DNA of 64,000 nucleotides from Aegilops tauschii subsp. strangulata (lineage: Eukaryota; Streptophyta; Magnoliopsida; Poales; Poaceae): positions 50,046,242 to 50,110,241 of the forward strand of contig NC_053037.3 of the NCBI RefSeq assembly GCF_002575655.3. Reading direction: 5' to 3'. Shown here piece by piece: positions 1 to 12,242 of the stretch; within the stretch, counting starts at the first letter, position 1; every line of letters starts with the position of its first letter. A model generated the notes under the pieces. It saw only the letters and a list, made by a program, of their open reading frames with translations, did no database searches and was not told the DNA's origin. Position numbers and translations under genes: made by a program.

Positions 1-804
1 CATTGTCAACACAGATAAGCACATGCAATACATACATCAAGTGTTCTCAAATCCTTAGAGACTCAATCCGATAAGATAACTTCAAAGGGAAAACTCAACC
101 CATTACAAGAGAGTAGAGGGGGAGAAACACCATAAGATCCAACTATAATAGCAAAGCTCGCGATACATCAAGATCGTGCCGAATCAAGAACAAGAGAGAG
201 AGAGAGATCAAACACATAGCTACTGGTACATACCCTCAGCCCCGAGGGTGAACTACTCCCCCCTCGTCATGGAGAGCGCCGGGATGATGAAGATGGCCAC
301 CGGTGATGATTCCCCCCTCCGGCAGGGTGCCCGAACAGGGTCCCGATTGTTTTTTGGTGGCTACAAAGGCTTGCGGCGGCGGAACTCCCAATCTAGGTTA
401 TTTTCTGGAGGTTTCTGTATTTGTAGGAATTTTTGGCGTAGGTCTCACGTTAGGGGGGTCTCTGAGTCGTCCACGAGATAGGGGGACGCGCCCAGGGGGG
501 TAGGGCGCGCCCTCACCCTCGTGGACGGCTCGGGACTCTTCTGGCCCAACTCTTTTACTCCGGGGGCTTCTTTTGGTCCATAAAAAATCATCAAAAATTG
601 GCACGTCAATTGGACTCCGTTTGGTATTCTTTTTCTGTAAAACTCAAAAACAAGGAAAAAACAGAAATAGGCACTGGGCTCTAGGTTAATAGGTTAGTCC
701 CAAAAATCATATAAAATAGCATATAAATGCATACAAAACATCCTAGATGGATAATATAATAGCATGGAACAATAAAAAGTTATAGATACGCTGGAGATGT
801 ATCA
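1..804 (-). repeat. Partial 3' LTR of the Sabrina/WHAM-like element
   Basis: Positions 1-804 align almost base for base with 14170-14975, including the CCCCGAGGG stretch near 240, the AT-rich tail and the terminus (read on minus: TGATACATCTCC). This is the first part of the 3' LTR. Its remaining part, equivalent to 4773-5428 plus 13964-14165, lies left of the window. Confidence 0.9.
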
Positions 805-2549
805 AGCATCCCCAAGCTTAACTCCTGCTCGTCCTCGAGTAGGTAAATGATAAAAACAAATTTTTTGATGTGGAATGGTACCTAACATAATTTTCAATGT
901 AATTTTCCTTATTGTGGCATGCATGTTCAGATCCGAAAGATCCAAGACAAAAGTTTAATATTGACATAAAAACAATAATACTTCAAGCATACTAACCAAG
1001 CAATTATGTCCTCTCAAAATAACATGCCAAAGCAAGCTATCCCTACAAAATCATATAGTCTAGCTATGCTCTATCTTCATCACACAAAATATTTAAATCA
1101 TGCACAACCCCGATGACAAGCCAAGCAATTGTTTCATACTTTTGATGTTCTCAAACTTTTCCAATCTTCACGCAATACATGAGCGTGAGCCATGGACATA
1201 GCACTATAGGTGGAATAGAATGGTGGTTGTGGAGAAGACAAAAAGGGAGAAGATAGTCTCACATCAACTAGGCGTATCAACGGGCTATGAAGTTGCCCAT
1301 CAATTGATATCAATGTGAGTGAGTAGGGATTGCCATGCAACGGATGCACTAGAGGTATAAGTGTATGAAAGCTCAAAAAGAAACTAAGTGGGTGTGCATC
1401 CAACTCGCTTGCTCATGAAGACCTAGGGCATTTTAAGGCAGCCCATCATTGGAATATACAAGCTAAGTTCTATAATGAAAAATTCCCACTAGTATATGAA
1501 AGTGACAACATAGGAGACTCTCTATCATGAAGATTATGGTGCTACTTTGAAGCACAAGTGTGGAAAAAGGATAGTAGCATTGCCCTTCTCTCTTTTTCTC
1601 TCATTTTTTTTGTTTTTTTGGGCCTTCTCTTTTTTATGGCCTCTTTTTTCTCTTTTTTTATTTTTCGTCCGGAATCTCATCCCGACTTGTGGGGGAGTCA
1701 TAGTCTCCATCAGCCTTTCCTCACATGGCAATGCTCTAATAATGATGACCATCACACTTTTATTTACTTACAACTCAAGAATTATAATTCGATACTTAGA
1801 ACAAAATATGACTCTATATGAATGCCTCCGGCGGTGTACCGGGATGTGCAATGAATCAAGAGTGACATGTATGAAAGAATTATGAAGGTGGCTTTGCCAC
1901 AAATACGATGTCAACTACATGATCATGCAAAGCAATATGACAATGATGAAGCGTGTCATAATAAACGGAACGGTGGAAAGTTGCATGGCAATATATCTCG
2001 GAATGTCTATGGAAATGCCATAATAGGTAGGTATGGTGGGTGTATGGTACCGGCGAAAGTTGCGTGGTACTAGAGAGGCTAGCAATGGTGGAAGGGTGAG
2101 AGTGCGTATAATCCATGGACTCAACATTAGTCATAAAAAACTCACATACTTATTGCAAAAATCTGTTAGATATCGAAACGAAGTACTACGCGCATGCTCC
2201 TAGGGGGATAGATTGGTAGGAAAATACCATCACTCGTCCCCGACCGCCACTCATAAGGAAGACAATCAAAAAATAAATCATGCTCCGACTTCATCACATA
2301 ACGGTTCACCATATGTGCATGCTACGGGAATCACAAACTGTAAACAAGTATCTCTCAAATTCACAACTACTCCACTAGCATGACTCTAATATCACCATCT
2401 TCATATCTCAAAACAATCATAAAGAATCAAACTTCTCATAGTGTTCAATGCACTTTATATGAAAGTTTTTATTATATCCCTCTTGGATGCCTATCATATT
2501 AGGACTAAATTTATAAACAAAGCAAATTACCATGCTGTTTAAGACTCTC

Positions 2550-2680
2550 AAAATAATATAAGTGAAGCATGAGAGTTCATCAATTTCTTCAAAATAAAAC
2601 CACCGTCGTGCTTTAAAAGATATAAGTGAAGCGCTAGAGCAAATGACAAACTACTCTAAAAGATATAAGTGAAGATCAAT
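2550..2680. repeat. Spaced short direct repeats ATATAAGTGAAG
   Basis: The 12-mer ATATAAGTGAAG occurs about four times within 130 bp, each followed by a variable AGCATGAGAG-like tail. The same cluster recurs at 41420-41560 in the second complete element, so it is a family trait and not random. Confidence 0.7.
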
Positions 2681-3547
2681 GAGTAGTTGAATAATTATGT
2701 AACTATGTGAAGACTCTCTAACATTTAAGAATTTAAGATCTTTGGGATATTATTCAAACAGAAAGCAAAAGAAAATAAAATAAATTGACGCTCCAAGAAA
2801 AACACATATCATGTGGTGAATAAAAATATAGCTCCAAGTAAAGTTTCCGATAGACAAAGACGAAAGAGGGGATGCCATCCGGGGCATCCCCAAGCTTAGG
2901 CTCTTGATTGTCCTTGAATATTACCTTGGGATGCCTTGGGCATCCCCAAGATTAGGCTCTTGCCACTCCTTATTCCATAGTCCATCGAATCTTTACCCAA
3001 AACTTGAAAACTTCACAACACAAAACTTAACAGAAAACTCGTAAGCTCCGTTGGTATAAGAAAATAAATCACCACTTAGGTACTGTTGTGAACTCATTCT
3101 TTATTTGTATTGGTGTAATATCTACTGTATTCCAACTTCTCTATGGTTCATACCCTCCAATACTACTCATAGATTCATCAAAATAAGCAAACAACACATA
3201 GAAAACAGAATCTGTCAAAAACAGAACAGTCTGTAGTAATCTGTAACTCCCGAATACTTATGTAACTCCAAAATTCTGAAATAAATTGGTGGACCTGAGG
3301 AATTTGTCTATTAATCTTCTTCAAAAAGAATCAACTTAAAATCACTCTTCTGTAAAAAAATGATAGCTAATCTCGTGAGCGCAAAGTTTTTGTTTTTTAC
3401 AGCAAGATCACATTAACTTTCACCCAAGTCTTCCCAAAGGTTCTACTTGGCACAAGCACTGATTAAAACATAAAACCACATCTAACCAGAGGCTAGATAT
3501 ATTATTTATTACTAAACAGGAGCAAAAGGCAAAGAACAAAAATAAAA

Positions 3548-3567
3548 TTGGGTTGCCTCCCAACAAG
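3548..3567 (-). other. Conserved post-ORF hairpin motif
   Basis: Read on minus this is CTTGTTGGGAGGCAACCCAA, a stem TTGGG/CCCAA with a six-base loop, 47 bases after the ORF end. The identical 20-mer is found at 42419-42438 and 30565-30584 in the two related elements, again just downstream of the ORF. Confidence 0.65.
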
Positions 3568-3614
3568 AGCTAACGTTTAACGCCCCTAGCTACGCATGAT
3601 GATTTCAATGATGC

Positions 3615-4484
3615 TCACATAAAAGATAAGAATTGAAACATAAAGAGAGCATCATGAAGAATAAGACTAGCACATTTAAGTCTAACCCACTTCCTATGCA
3701 TAGAGATTATGTGAGCAAACAATTTATGGGAACAAGAATCAACTAGCATAGGAAAGCAAAACAAGCATAACTTCAAGATTTTAAGCGCATAGAGAGGAAA
3801 CTTGATATTATTGCAATTCCTACAAGCATATATTCCTCCCTCATAATAATTTTCAGTAACATCATGAATGAATTCAACAATATAACCATCACATAAAGCA
3901 TTCTTTTCATGATCTCCAAGCATATAATTTTTATTACTCTCCACATAAGCAAATTTCTTCTCATGAATAGTAGTGGGAGCAAACTCAACAAAATAACTAT
4001 CATGTGAGGCATAATCCAATTGAAAATTCAAAGCATGCTGACAAGTTTCATGGTTATCATTATTCTTTATAGCATACATGTCATCAAAATAATCATCATA
4101 GATAGCAACTTTGTTCTCATAATCAATTAGAACCTCTTCCGAAATAGTGGATTCATCACTAAATAAAGTCATGACCTCTCGAAATCCACTTTCATAATTA
4201 TCACAATAAGATTCAACACCCTCCAAAATAGTGGGATCATTACTTCCTAAAGTTGACACTCTTCCAAACCCACTTTCATCAATATAATCATCATAAATAG
4301 GAGGCATGCTATCATCATAATAAATTTGCTCATCAAAACTTGGGGGGACAAAAAAATCATCTTCGTCAAACATAGCATCCCCAAGCTTGTGGATTTGCAT
4401 ATCATTAGCATCATGGATATTCAAGGAATTCGTACTAACAACATTGCAATCATGCTCATCATTCAAATATTTAGTGCCAAACAT
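3615..4484 (-). CDS. Uncharacterised acidic ORF of Sabrina-like element (289 aa, N-terminally short version)
   Basis: No known domain was recognised. The protein is rich in Asp, Asn, Tyr and His. It holds an internal repeat: SGFGRVSTL, then about ten residues, then PTILE, followed by a second unit SGFREVMTL ... STISEE. Near the end is a CRNCNNIKFPL segment, then a conserved MHRKWVRLKC motif and an LQF-type C-terminus. The same architecture is found in the 450-aa ORF at 43837-42485 and in the broken ORF at 31446-30602, so this looks like a shared gene of the family that has lost its N-terminal third here. The KLGDA segment is encoded by the same 15 bases as the purine tract next to the LTR. 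It is the only long ORF of the element. Function unknown; start codon choice is provisional. Confidence 0.6.
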   Translation of the reverse strand: MFGTKYLNDEHDCNVVSTNSLNIHDANDMQIHKLGDAMFDEDDFFVPPSFDEQIYYDDSMPPIYDDYIDESGFGRVSTLGSNDPTILEGVESYCDNYESGFREVMTLFSDESTISEEVLIDYENKVAIYDDYFDDMYAIKNNDNHETCQHALNFQLDYASHDSYFVEFAPTTIHEKKFAYVESNKNYMLGDHEKNALCDGYIVEFIHDVTENYYEGGIYACRNCNNIKFPLYALKILKLCLFCFPMLVDSCSHKLFAHIISMHRKWVRLKCASLILHDALFMFQFLSFM

Positions 4485-4680
4485 TTTAATGCATTATTCT
4501 TCTAACACTTGAGCACAATTTTCCTTTCCATCATTTTCACGAAAGATATTTAAAAGATGAAGCATATGAGGCACCCTTAATTCCATTTTTTGTAGTTTTC
4601 TTTTATAAACTGAACTAGTGATAAAACAAGAAACTAAAAGATTTGATTGCAATATCTAAAGATATACCTTCAAGCGCTCA

Positions 4681-4713
4681 CCTCCCGGGCAACAGCGCCA
4701 AAAAAGAGCTTAG
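4681..4713 (-). repeat. Second, degenerate copy of the primer-binding-site region
   Basis: 4681-4713 repeats 4744-4775 (CCTCCC-GGCAAC-GCGCCA-AAAAGAGCTT) about 62 bp further into the element, with a few substitutions. It appears to be a local duplication across the LTR/PBS edge. Confidence 0.75.
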
Positions 4714-4745
4714 TTGATGGGGTGTTAGTGCCGCTTTCCTCGCCT

Positions 4746-4762
4746 CCCCGGCAACGGCGCCA
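4746..4762 (-). other. Primer binding site (tRNA-Asp type)
   Basis: Read on minus, TGGCGCCGTTGCCGGGG lies about ten bases inside the 5' LTR end. It is the usual tRNA-Asp complement of Triticeae gypsy elements of this type. Confidence 0.85.
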
Positions 4763-4772
4763 GAAAAGAGCT

Positions 4773-5428
4773 TGATGTCTACTACACAACCTTCTTGTAG
4801 ACGTTGTTGGGCCTCCAAGTGCAGAGGTTTGTAGGACAGTAGCAAATTTCCCTCAAGTGGATGACCTAAGGTTTATCAATCCGGGGGAGGCGTAGGATGA
4901 AGATGGTCTCTCTCAAACAACCCTGCAACCAAATAACAAAGAGTCTCTTGTGTCCCCAACACACCCAATACAATGGTAAATTGTATAGGTGCACTAGTTT
5001 GGCGAAGAGATGGTGATACAAGTGCAATATGGATGGTAGATATGGGTATTTGTAATCTGAAAATATAAAAACAGCAAGGTAACTAATGATAAAAGTGAGC
5101 ACAAACGGTATTGCAATGCTTCGAAACAAGGCCCAGGGTTCATACTTTCACCAGTGCAAGTTCTCTCAACAAGGATAACATAATTAGATCATATAACAAT
5201 CCCTCAACATGCAACAAAGAGTCACTCCAAAGTCACTAATAGCGGAGAACAAACGAAGAGATTATTGTAGGCGAAACCACCTCAAAGTTATTCTTTCAGA
5301 TCAATCCATTGGGCTATTCGTATAAGTGTCACAAACAGCCCTAGAGTTCGTAGTAAAACAACACCTTAAGACACAAATCAACCAAAACCCTAATGTCGCC
5401 TAGATACTCCAATGTCACCACAAGTATC
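4773..5428 (-). repeat. 5' LTR of Sabrina/WHAM-like element, part distal to the copia insertion
   Basis: Continues without a break into 13964 once the copia element and one copy of its GTATC duplication are removed. With the other part it forms an LTR of about 1.67 kb. The precise LTR edge (4773 or 4776) is ambiguous because two TG starts are possible. Confidence 0.85.
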
Positions 5429-7143
5429 TGTTGGGGAACGTAGTAATTTCAAAAAATTTCCTACGCACACGCAAGATCATGGTGATGCATAGCAACGAGA
5501 GGGGAGAGTGTTGTCCACGTACCCTCGTAGACCGAAAGCGGAAGCGTTAACACAACGCGGTTGATGTAGTCGTACGTCTTCACGATCCGACCGATCAAGT
5601 ACCGAACGCACGGCACCTCCGAGTTCAGCACACGTTCAGCTCGATGACGTCCCTCGAACTCCGATCCAGCCGAGTGTTGAGGGAGAGTTTCGTCAGCACG
5701 GCGGCGTGGTGACAATGATGATGTTCTACCGACGCAGGGCTTCGCCTAAGCACCGCTACGATATTATCAAGGTGTAATATGGTGGAGGGGGACACCGCAC
5801 ACGGCTAAGAGATCAATGATCAATTGTGTGTCTATGGGGTGCCCCCTGCCCCCGTATATAAAGGAGCAAGGGGGGAGGCGGCCGGCCTAGGAGGAGGCGC
5901 GCCAAGGGGGGAGTCCTACTCCCACCGGGAGTAGGACTCCTCCTTTCCTTGTTGGAATAGGAGAAGGGAAGGGAGAAGAAGAAAGAAGGAAGGGGGCGCC
6001 CCCCTCCCTAGTCCAATTCGGACTAGTCCATGGGGAGGGGTGCGGCCACCCTTTGGGGCCTTTCTCTCCTTTCCCGTATGGCCCATTAAGGCCCAATACG
6101 AATTCCCGTAACTCTCCGGTACTCCGAAAAATATCCGAATCACTCGGAACCTTTCCGAAGTCCGAATATAGTCGTCCAATATATCGATCTTTACGTCTCG
6201 GCCATTTCGAGACTCCTCGTCAAGTCCCTGATCTCATCCGGGACTCCGAACCCCTTCGGTACATCAAAACATATAAACTCATAATATAATTGTCATCGTA
6301 ACGTTAAGCGTGCGGACCCTACGGGTTCGAGAACTATGTAGACATGACCGAGACACCTCTTCGGTCAATAACCAATAGCGGAACCTGGATGCTCATATTG
6401 GTTCCCACATATTCTACGAAGATCTTTATCGGTCAGACCGCATAACAACATACGTTGTTCCCTTTGTCATCGGTATGTTACTTGCCCGAGATTCGATCGT
6501 CGGTATCTCGATACCTAGTTCAATCTCGTTACCGGCAAGTCTCTTTACTCGTTCCGTAATACATCATCCCGCAACTAACTCTTTAGTTACAATGCTTGCA
6601 AGGCTTACAGTGATGTGCATTACCGTGTGGGCCCAGAGATACCTCTCCGACAATCGGAGTGACAAATCCTAATCTCGAAATACGCCAACCCAACAAGTAC
6701 CTTTGGAGACACCTGCAGAGCACCTTTATAATCACCCAGTTACGTTGTGACGTTTGGTAGCACACAAAGTGTTCCTCCGGTAAACGGGAGTTGCATAATC
6801 TCATAGTCATAGGAACATGTATAAGTCATGAAGAAAGCAATAGCAACATACTAAACGATCGAGTGCTAAGCTAACGGAATAGGTCAAGTCAATCGCATCA
6901 TTCTCCTAATGATGTGATCCCGTTAATCAAATGACAACTCATGTCTATGGCTAGGAAACATAACCATCTTTGATCAACGAGCTAGTCAAGTAGAGGCATA
7001 CTAGTGACACTCTGTTTGTCTATGTATTCACACATGTATCAAGTTTCCGGTTGATACAGTTCTAGCATGAATAATAAACATTTATCATGATATAAGGAAA
7101 TAAATAATAACTTTATTATTGCCTCTAGGGCATATTTCCTTCA
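5429..7143 (-). repeat. 3' LTR of the copia element
   Basis: 1715 bp, near-identical to 12243-13958. The TATA-like stretch GTATATAAAGG reads on plus at about 5855-5865. In minus orientation the equivalent is TTTATATAC followed by a G/C-rich 5' leader. Confidence 0.95.
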
Positions 7144-7330
7144 GTCTCTCACTTGCACTAGAGTCAATAATCTAGTTCACATCGCCATGTGATTTAACAT
7201 CAATAGTTCACATCACCATGTGATTAACATCCATAGTTCACATCGTCATGTGACCAACACCCAAAGGGTTTACTAGAGTCAGTAATCTAGTTCACATCGC
7301 TATGTGATTAACACCCAAAGAGTACTAAGG
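7144..7330. repeat. Tandem repeats between copia pol and 3' LTR
   Basis: The unit AGTTCACATCGCCATGTGAT (with small changes) is repeated four to five times at about 30-bp spacing, with ACTAGAGTCARTAATCTAG blocks at both ends. It lies between the end of pol and the purine-rich GTGAGAGAC next to the LTR (minus reading). Confidence 0.8.
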
Positions 7331-7359
7331 TGTGATCATGTTTTGCTTGTGAGATAATT

Positions 7360-8634
7360 TTAGTCAATGGGTCTGTCACATTCAGATCCGTAAGTATTTT
7401 GCAAATTTCGATGTCTAGAATGCTCTGCACGGAGCTACTCTAGCTAATTGCTCCCACTTTCAATATGTATCTAGACCGAGACTTAGAGTCATCTAGATTA
7501 GTGTCAAAACTTGCATCGACGTAACCCTTTACGATGAACCTTTTGTCACTTCCATAATCGAGAAACATATCCTTATTCCACTAAGGATAATTTTGACCGC
7601 TGTCCAGTGCTCTACTCCTAGATCACTATTGTACTCCCTTGCCAAAATCAGTGTAGGGTATACAATAGACCTGGTACACAGCATGGCATACTTTATAGAA
7701 CCTATGGCCGAGGCATAGGGAATGACTTTCATTCTCTTTCTATCTTCTGCCGTGGTCAGGCTTTGAGTCTTACTCAATTTCACACCTTGTAACACAGGCA
7801 AAAAACTCTTTCTTTGACTGTTCCATTTTGAACTATTTCAAAATCTTGTTAAGGTATGTACTCATTGAAAAAACTTATCAAGCGTCTTGATCTATCTCTA
7901 TAGATCTTGATGCTCAATATGTAAGCAGCTTCACCGAGGTCTTTCTTTGAAAAACTCCTTTCAAACACTCCTTTATGCTTTGCAGAATACTTCTACATTA
8001 TTTCCGATCAACAATATGTCATTCACATATACTTATCAGAAATGTTGTAGTGCTCCCACTCACTTTCTTGTAAATACAGGCTTCACCGCAAGTCTGTATA
8101 AAACTATATCCTTTGATCAACTTATCAAAGCGTATATTCCAACTCCGAGATGCTTGCACCAGTCCACAGATGGATCGCTGGAGCTTGCATATTTTGTTAG
8201 CACCTTTAGGATTGACAAAACCTTCTGGTTGCATCATATACAACTCTTCTTTAATAAATCCATTAAGGAATGCAGTTTTGTTTATCCATTTGCCAGATTT
8301 CATAAAATGCGGCAATTGCTAACATGATTTAGACAGACTTAAGCATAGATACGAGTGAGAAACTCTCATCGTAGTCAACACCTTAAACTTGTCGAAAACC
8401 TTTTGCGACAATTCTAGCTTTGTAGATAGTAACACTACTATCAGCGTCCGTCTTCCTCTTGAAGATCCATTTATTTTCTATGGCTCGCCGATCATTGGGC
8501 AAGTCAATCAAAGTCCATACTTTGTTCTCATATATGGATCTCATCTCAGATTTCATGGCCTCAAGCCATTTCGCGGAATCTGGGCTCATCATCGCTTCCT
8601 CATAGTTCGTAGGTTCGTCATGGTCAAATAACAT
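7360..8634 (-). pseudogene. Copia reverse transcriptase and RNase H, broken
   Basis: The reverse transcriptase is in pieces. 8634-8383 holds the N-terminal part with the motif ENKWIFKRKTDADSS. 8315-8019 holds TAFLNGFIKEELYMMQPEGF and ASRSWNIRFDKLIKGY. The catalytic YVDD region near 8020 carries a one-base shift, and in the correct frame it reads YVND, so the first Asp is lost. 7801-7529 carries KIPYASAIGSI-like sequence (here VIPYASAIGSIKYAMLCTR), followed near 7520-7380 by a shortened RNase H end (YVDASFDTN ... LTDLNVTDPLTK) that lacks its middle. Several stops and frameshifts separate the pieces. Not functional. Confidence 0.9.
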
Positions 8635-8683
8635 GACCTCCAGAACAGGATTACCGTACCACTCTGGTGGATCTCACTCTGGT

Positions 8684-9889
8684 TTACCTACGAGGTTTGG
8701 TAGTAACTTGATCTGAAGTTCCATGATCATCATCATTAACTTCCTCACTAATTGGTATAGGCGTCACAGAAACTGGTTTCTGCGATGAACTACTTTCCAA
8801 TAAGGGAGCAGGTACAATTACCTCATCAAGTTCTACTTTCCTCCCACTCACTTCTTTCGAGAGAAACTCCTCCTCTAGAAAGGATCCATACTTAGCAACG
8901 AATGTCTTGCCTTCGGATCTGTGATAGAAGGTGTACCCAACTGTCTCCTTTGGGTATCCTATGAAGACACATTTCTCCGATTTGGGTTTGAGCTTATCAA
9001 GATGAAACTTTTTCACATAAGCATCGCAACCCCAAATTTTAAGAAACGACAACTTTGGTTTCTTGCCAAAGCACAGTTCATAAGATGTCGTCTCAACGGA
9101 TTTAGATGGTACCCTATTTAACGTGAATGTATCTGTCTCTAATGCATAACCCCAAAACGATAGTGGTAGATCGGTAAGAGACATCATATATTGCACCATA
9201 TCAAATAAAGTACGGTTACGATGTTCGGACACACCATTACACTGTGGTGTTCTAGGTGGCGTGAGTAGTGAAACTATTTCACATTGTTTTAACTGAAGGC
9301 CAAACTCGTAACTCAAATACTCTTCTCCACGATCAGATCGTAGAAACTTTATTTTCTTGTTACGATGATTTTCCGCTTCACTCTGAAATTATATGAACTT
9401 TTCAAATGTTTCAGACTTCTGTTTCATTAAGTAGATATACCCATATCTGCTCAAATCATCTGTGAAGGTCAGAAAATAATGATACCCGCTATGAGCCTCA
9501 ATATTCATCGGACCACATACATCTGTATGTATGATTTCCAACAAATATGTTGCTCTCTCCATAGTTCCGGAGAACGGCGTTTTAGTCATCTTGCCCATGA
9601 GGCATGGTTCGCAAGCATCAAGTGATTCATAATCAAGTGATTCCAAAATCCCATCAGTATGGAGTTTCTTCATGCGCTTTACACCAATATGACCTAAACA
9701 GCAGTGCCACAAATAAGTTGCACTATCATTATTAACTTTGCATCTTTTGGCTTCAATATTATGAATATGTGTATCACTATGATCGAGATCCAACGAACCA
9801 TTTTCATTTGGTGTGTAACCATATAAGGTTTTATTCATGTAAACAGAACAACAATTATTCTCTAACTTAAATGAATAACCGTATTGCAA
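8684..9889 (-). pseudogene. Copia integrase, nearly full length, one break
   Basis: 9889-9389 contains the HHCC zinc-binding domain (HCCLGHIGVKRMKKL ... CEPC) and the start of the catalytic core (IIHTDVCGP). 9316-8684 continues with the rest of the core and the C-terminal domain up to SGRKVELDEVI. The second catalytic Asp (LRSDRGEEY, around 9340) lies in the short stretch between the two pieces, and the Glu is in NGVSEHRNRT. All three catalytic residues are therefore present, but the two parts are separated by a stop. A one-step loss of function is likely from the break alone. Confidence 0.9.
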
Positions 9890-10078
9890 TAAACATGATC
9901 AAATCATATTCATGCTCAACGCAAACACCAAATAACGCTTATTTAGGTTCAACACTAATCCCGAAAGTATAGGGAGTGTGCGATGATGATCATATCAATC
10001 TTGGAACCACTTCCAATATACATCATCACTTCATCCTTAACTAATTTCTGTTCATTATGCAACTCCCATTTCGAGTTA

Positions 10079-10957
10079 CTACTCTTTAGCAACTGAACTA
10101 GTATCAAATACCGAGGGGTTGCTACGAACACTAGTAAAATACACATCAATAATCTGTATATCCAATATACCTTTGTTCACTTTGCCATCCTTCTTATCCA
10201 CCAAATACTTGGGGCAGTTCCGCTTCCAGTGACCAGTCCCTTTGCAGTAGAAGCACTTAGTCTCAGGCTTAGGTACATACTTGGGCTTCTTCACTTGAGT
10301 AGCAACTTGCTTGCCGTTCTTTTTGAAGTTCCCCTTCTATCCCTTTGCCCTTTTCTTGAAACTAGTGGTCTTGTTAACCATCAACACTTGATGCTCTTTC
10401 TTGATTTCTACCTTCGTCGATTTCAGCATCGCGAAGAGCTCGGGAATTACTTTCATCATGCCTTACATACTATAGTTCATCACGAAGTTCTACTAACTTG
10501 GTGATGGTGACTAGAGAATTCTGTCAATCACTATTTTATCTGGAAGATTAACTCCCACTTGATTCAAGCGATTGTAGTACCCAGACAATCTGAGCACATG
10601 CTCACTGCTTGAGCTATTCTCCTCCATCTTTTAGCTATAGAACTTGTTGGAGACTTCATATCTCTCAACTCGGGTATTTTCTTGAAATATTAACTTCAAC
10701 TCCTGGAACATCTCATATGGTCCATGACGTTCAAAACATCTTTGAAGTCCCGATTCTAAGCCGTTAAGCATGGTGCACTAAACTATCAAGTAGTCATCAT
10801 ATTGAGCTAGCCAAACGTTCATAACGTCTGCATCTGCTCCTGTAATAGGTCTGTCACCTAGCGGTGCATCAAGGACATAATTCTTCTGTGCAGCAATGAG
10901 GATAATCCTCAGATCACGGATCCAATCCGCATCTTTGCTACTAACATCTTTCAACAT
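10079..10957 (-). pseudogene. Copia gag with zinc knuckle and protease remnant, broken
   Basis: Translation probably began at the ATG at 10957 (MLKDVSSKDADWIRDLR), giving the N-terminal gag segment to about 10778. After several stops the C-terminal part resumes at 10294-10079 with an intact CCHC zinc knuckle (CFYCKGTGHWKRNC). The protease active site follows directly as FDTSS where FDTGS is usual, and the frame then stops. Gag packages element RNA and the zinc knuckle binds it. The remaining protease stretch (10078-9900) shows further breaks. Confidence 0.85.
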
Positions 10958-12229
10958 AATTTTTCTCTTGGAACATATCAAAAATAAACACAGGGAAGCA
11001 ACAACGCGAGCTATTGATCTACAACATAATTTGCAAAATACTATCAGGACTAAGTTCATGATAAATTTAAGTTCAATTAATCATATTACTTAAGAACTCC
11101 CACTTAGATAGACATCCCTCTAATCCTCTAAGTGATCACGTGATCCATATCAACTAAACCATGTCCGATCATCACGTGAGATGGAGTAGTTTCAATGGTG
11201 AACATCACTATGTTGATCATATCTACTATATGATTCACGCTCGACCTTTCGGTCTCCGTGTTCCGAGGCCATATCTGCATATGCTAGGCTCGTCAAGTTT
11301 AACCTGAGTATTCCGCGTGTGCAACTGTTTTGCACCCGTTGTATTTGAACGTAGAGCCTATCACACCCGATCACGTGGTGTCTCAGCACGAAGAACTTTC
11401 GCAACGGTGCATACTCAGGGAGAACACTTTTTATCTTGAAATTTTAGTGAGAGATCATCTTATAATGCTACCGTCAATCAAAGCAAGATAAGATGCATAA
11501 AAGATGAACATCACATGCAATCAATATAAGTGATATGATATGGCCATATCAACTTGTGCTTGTGATCTCCATCTCCGAAGCACCGTCATGATCACCATCG
11601 TCACCGGTGCGACACCTTGATCTCCATCGTAGCATCGTTGTCGTCTCGCCAACTATTGCTTTTACGACTATTGCTACCGCTTAGTGATAAAGTAAAACAA
11701 TTACATGGCGATTGCATTGCATACAATAAAGCGACAACCATATGGCTCCTGCCAGTTGCCGATAACTCGGTTACAAAACATGATCATCTCATACAATAAA
11801 ATATAGCATCATGTCTTGACCATATCACGTCACAACATGCCCTGCAAAAACAAGTTAGATGTCCTCTACTTTGTTGTTGCAAGTTTTACGTGGCTGCTAC
11901 GGGCTTAGCAAGAACCGTTCTTACCTACGCATCAAAACCACAACGATAGTTTGTCAAGTTAGTGCTGTTTTAACCTTCGCAAGGACCGGGCGTAGCCACA
12001 CTCGCTTCAACTAAAGTGAGAGAGACAGACACCCGCCAGTCACCTTTAAGCAACGAGTGCTCGCAACGATGAAACCAGTCTCGCGTAAGCGTACGCGTAA
12101 TGTCGGTCCGGGCCGCTTCATCTCACAATACCGCTGAACCAAAGTATGACATGCTGTTAGCAGTATGACTTATATCGCCCACAACTCACTTGTGTTCTAC
12201 TCATGCATAACATCAACGCATAAAACCAG
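10958..12229 (-). other. 5' untranslated leader of the copia element
   Basis: About 1.27 kb between the PBS and the gag start. It has no long frame with recognisable similarity. Long leaders of this kind are typical for this copia family. Small open frames (for example 11404-11192) are probably incidental. Confidence 0.7.
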
Positions 12230-12241
12230 GCTCGGATGCCA
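12230..12241 (-). other. Copia primer binding site, degenerate
   Basis: Read on minus, TGGCATCCGAGC directly follows the LTR end. The usual initiator-Met-tRNA complement is TGGTATCAGAGC, so two positions are changed. Confidence 0.8.
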
Positions 12242-12242
12242 C

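Larger units (their letters stand above)
805..3614 (-). other. Long non-coding internal region between ORF and 3' LTR
   Basis: About 2.8 kb with no credible coding frame. It is closely similar to 39661-42484 of the complete element at 38098-45664, and its distal part (from about 2880) to 29948-30601. Features seen: the purine tract next to the LTR (805-819), two further copies of the same tract (2884-2897, and a mutated one at 2942-2955), spaced AGATATAAGTGAAG repeats (2550-2680), and a conserved hairpin motif at 3548-3567. Such long non-coding tails are common in plant non-autonomous gypsy elements; any function is unknown. Confidence 0.7.
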
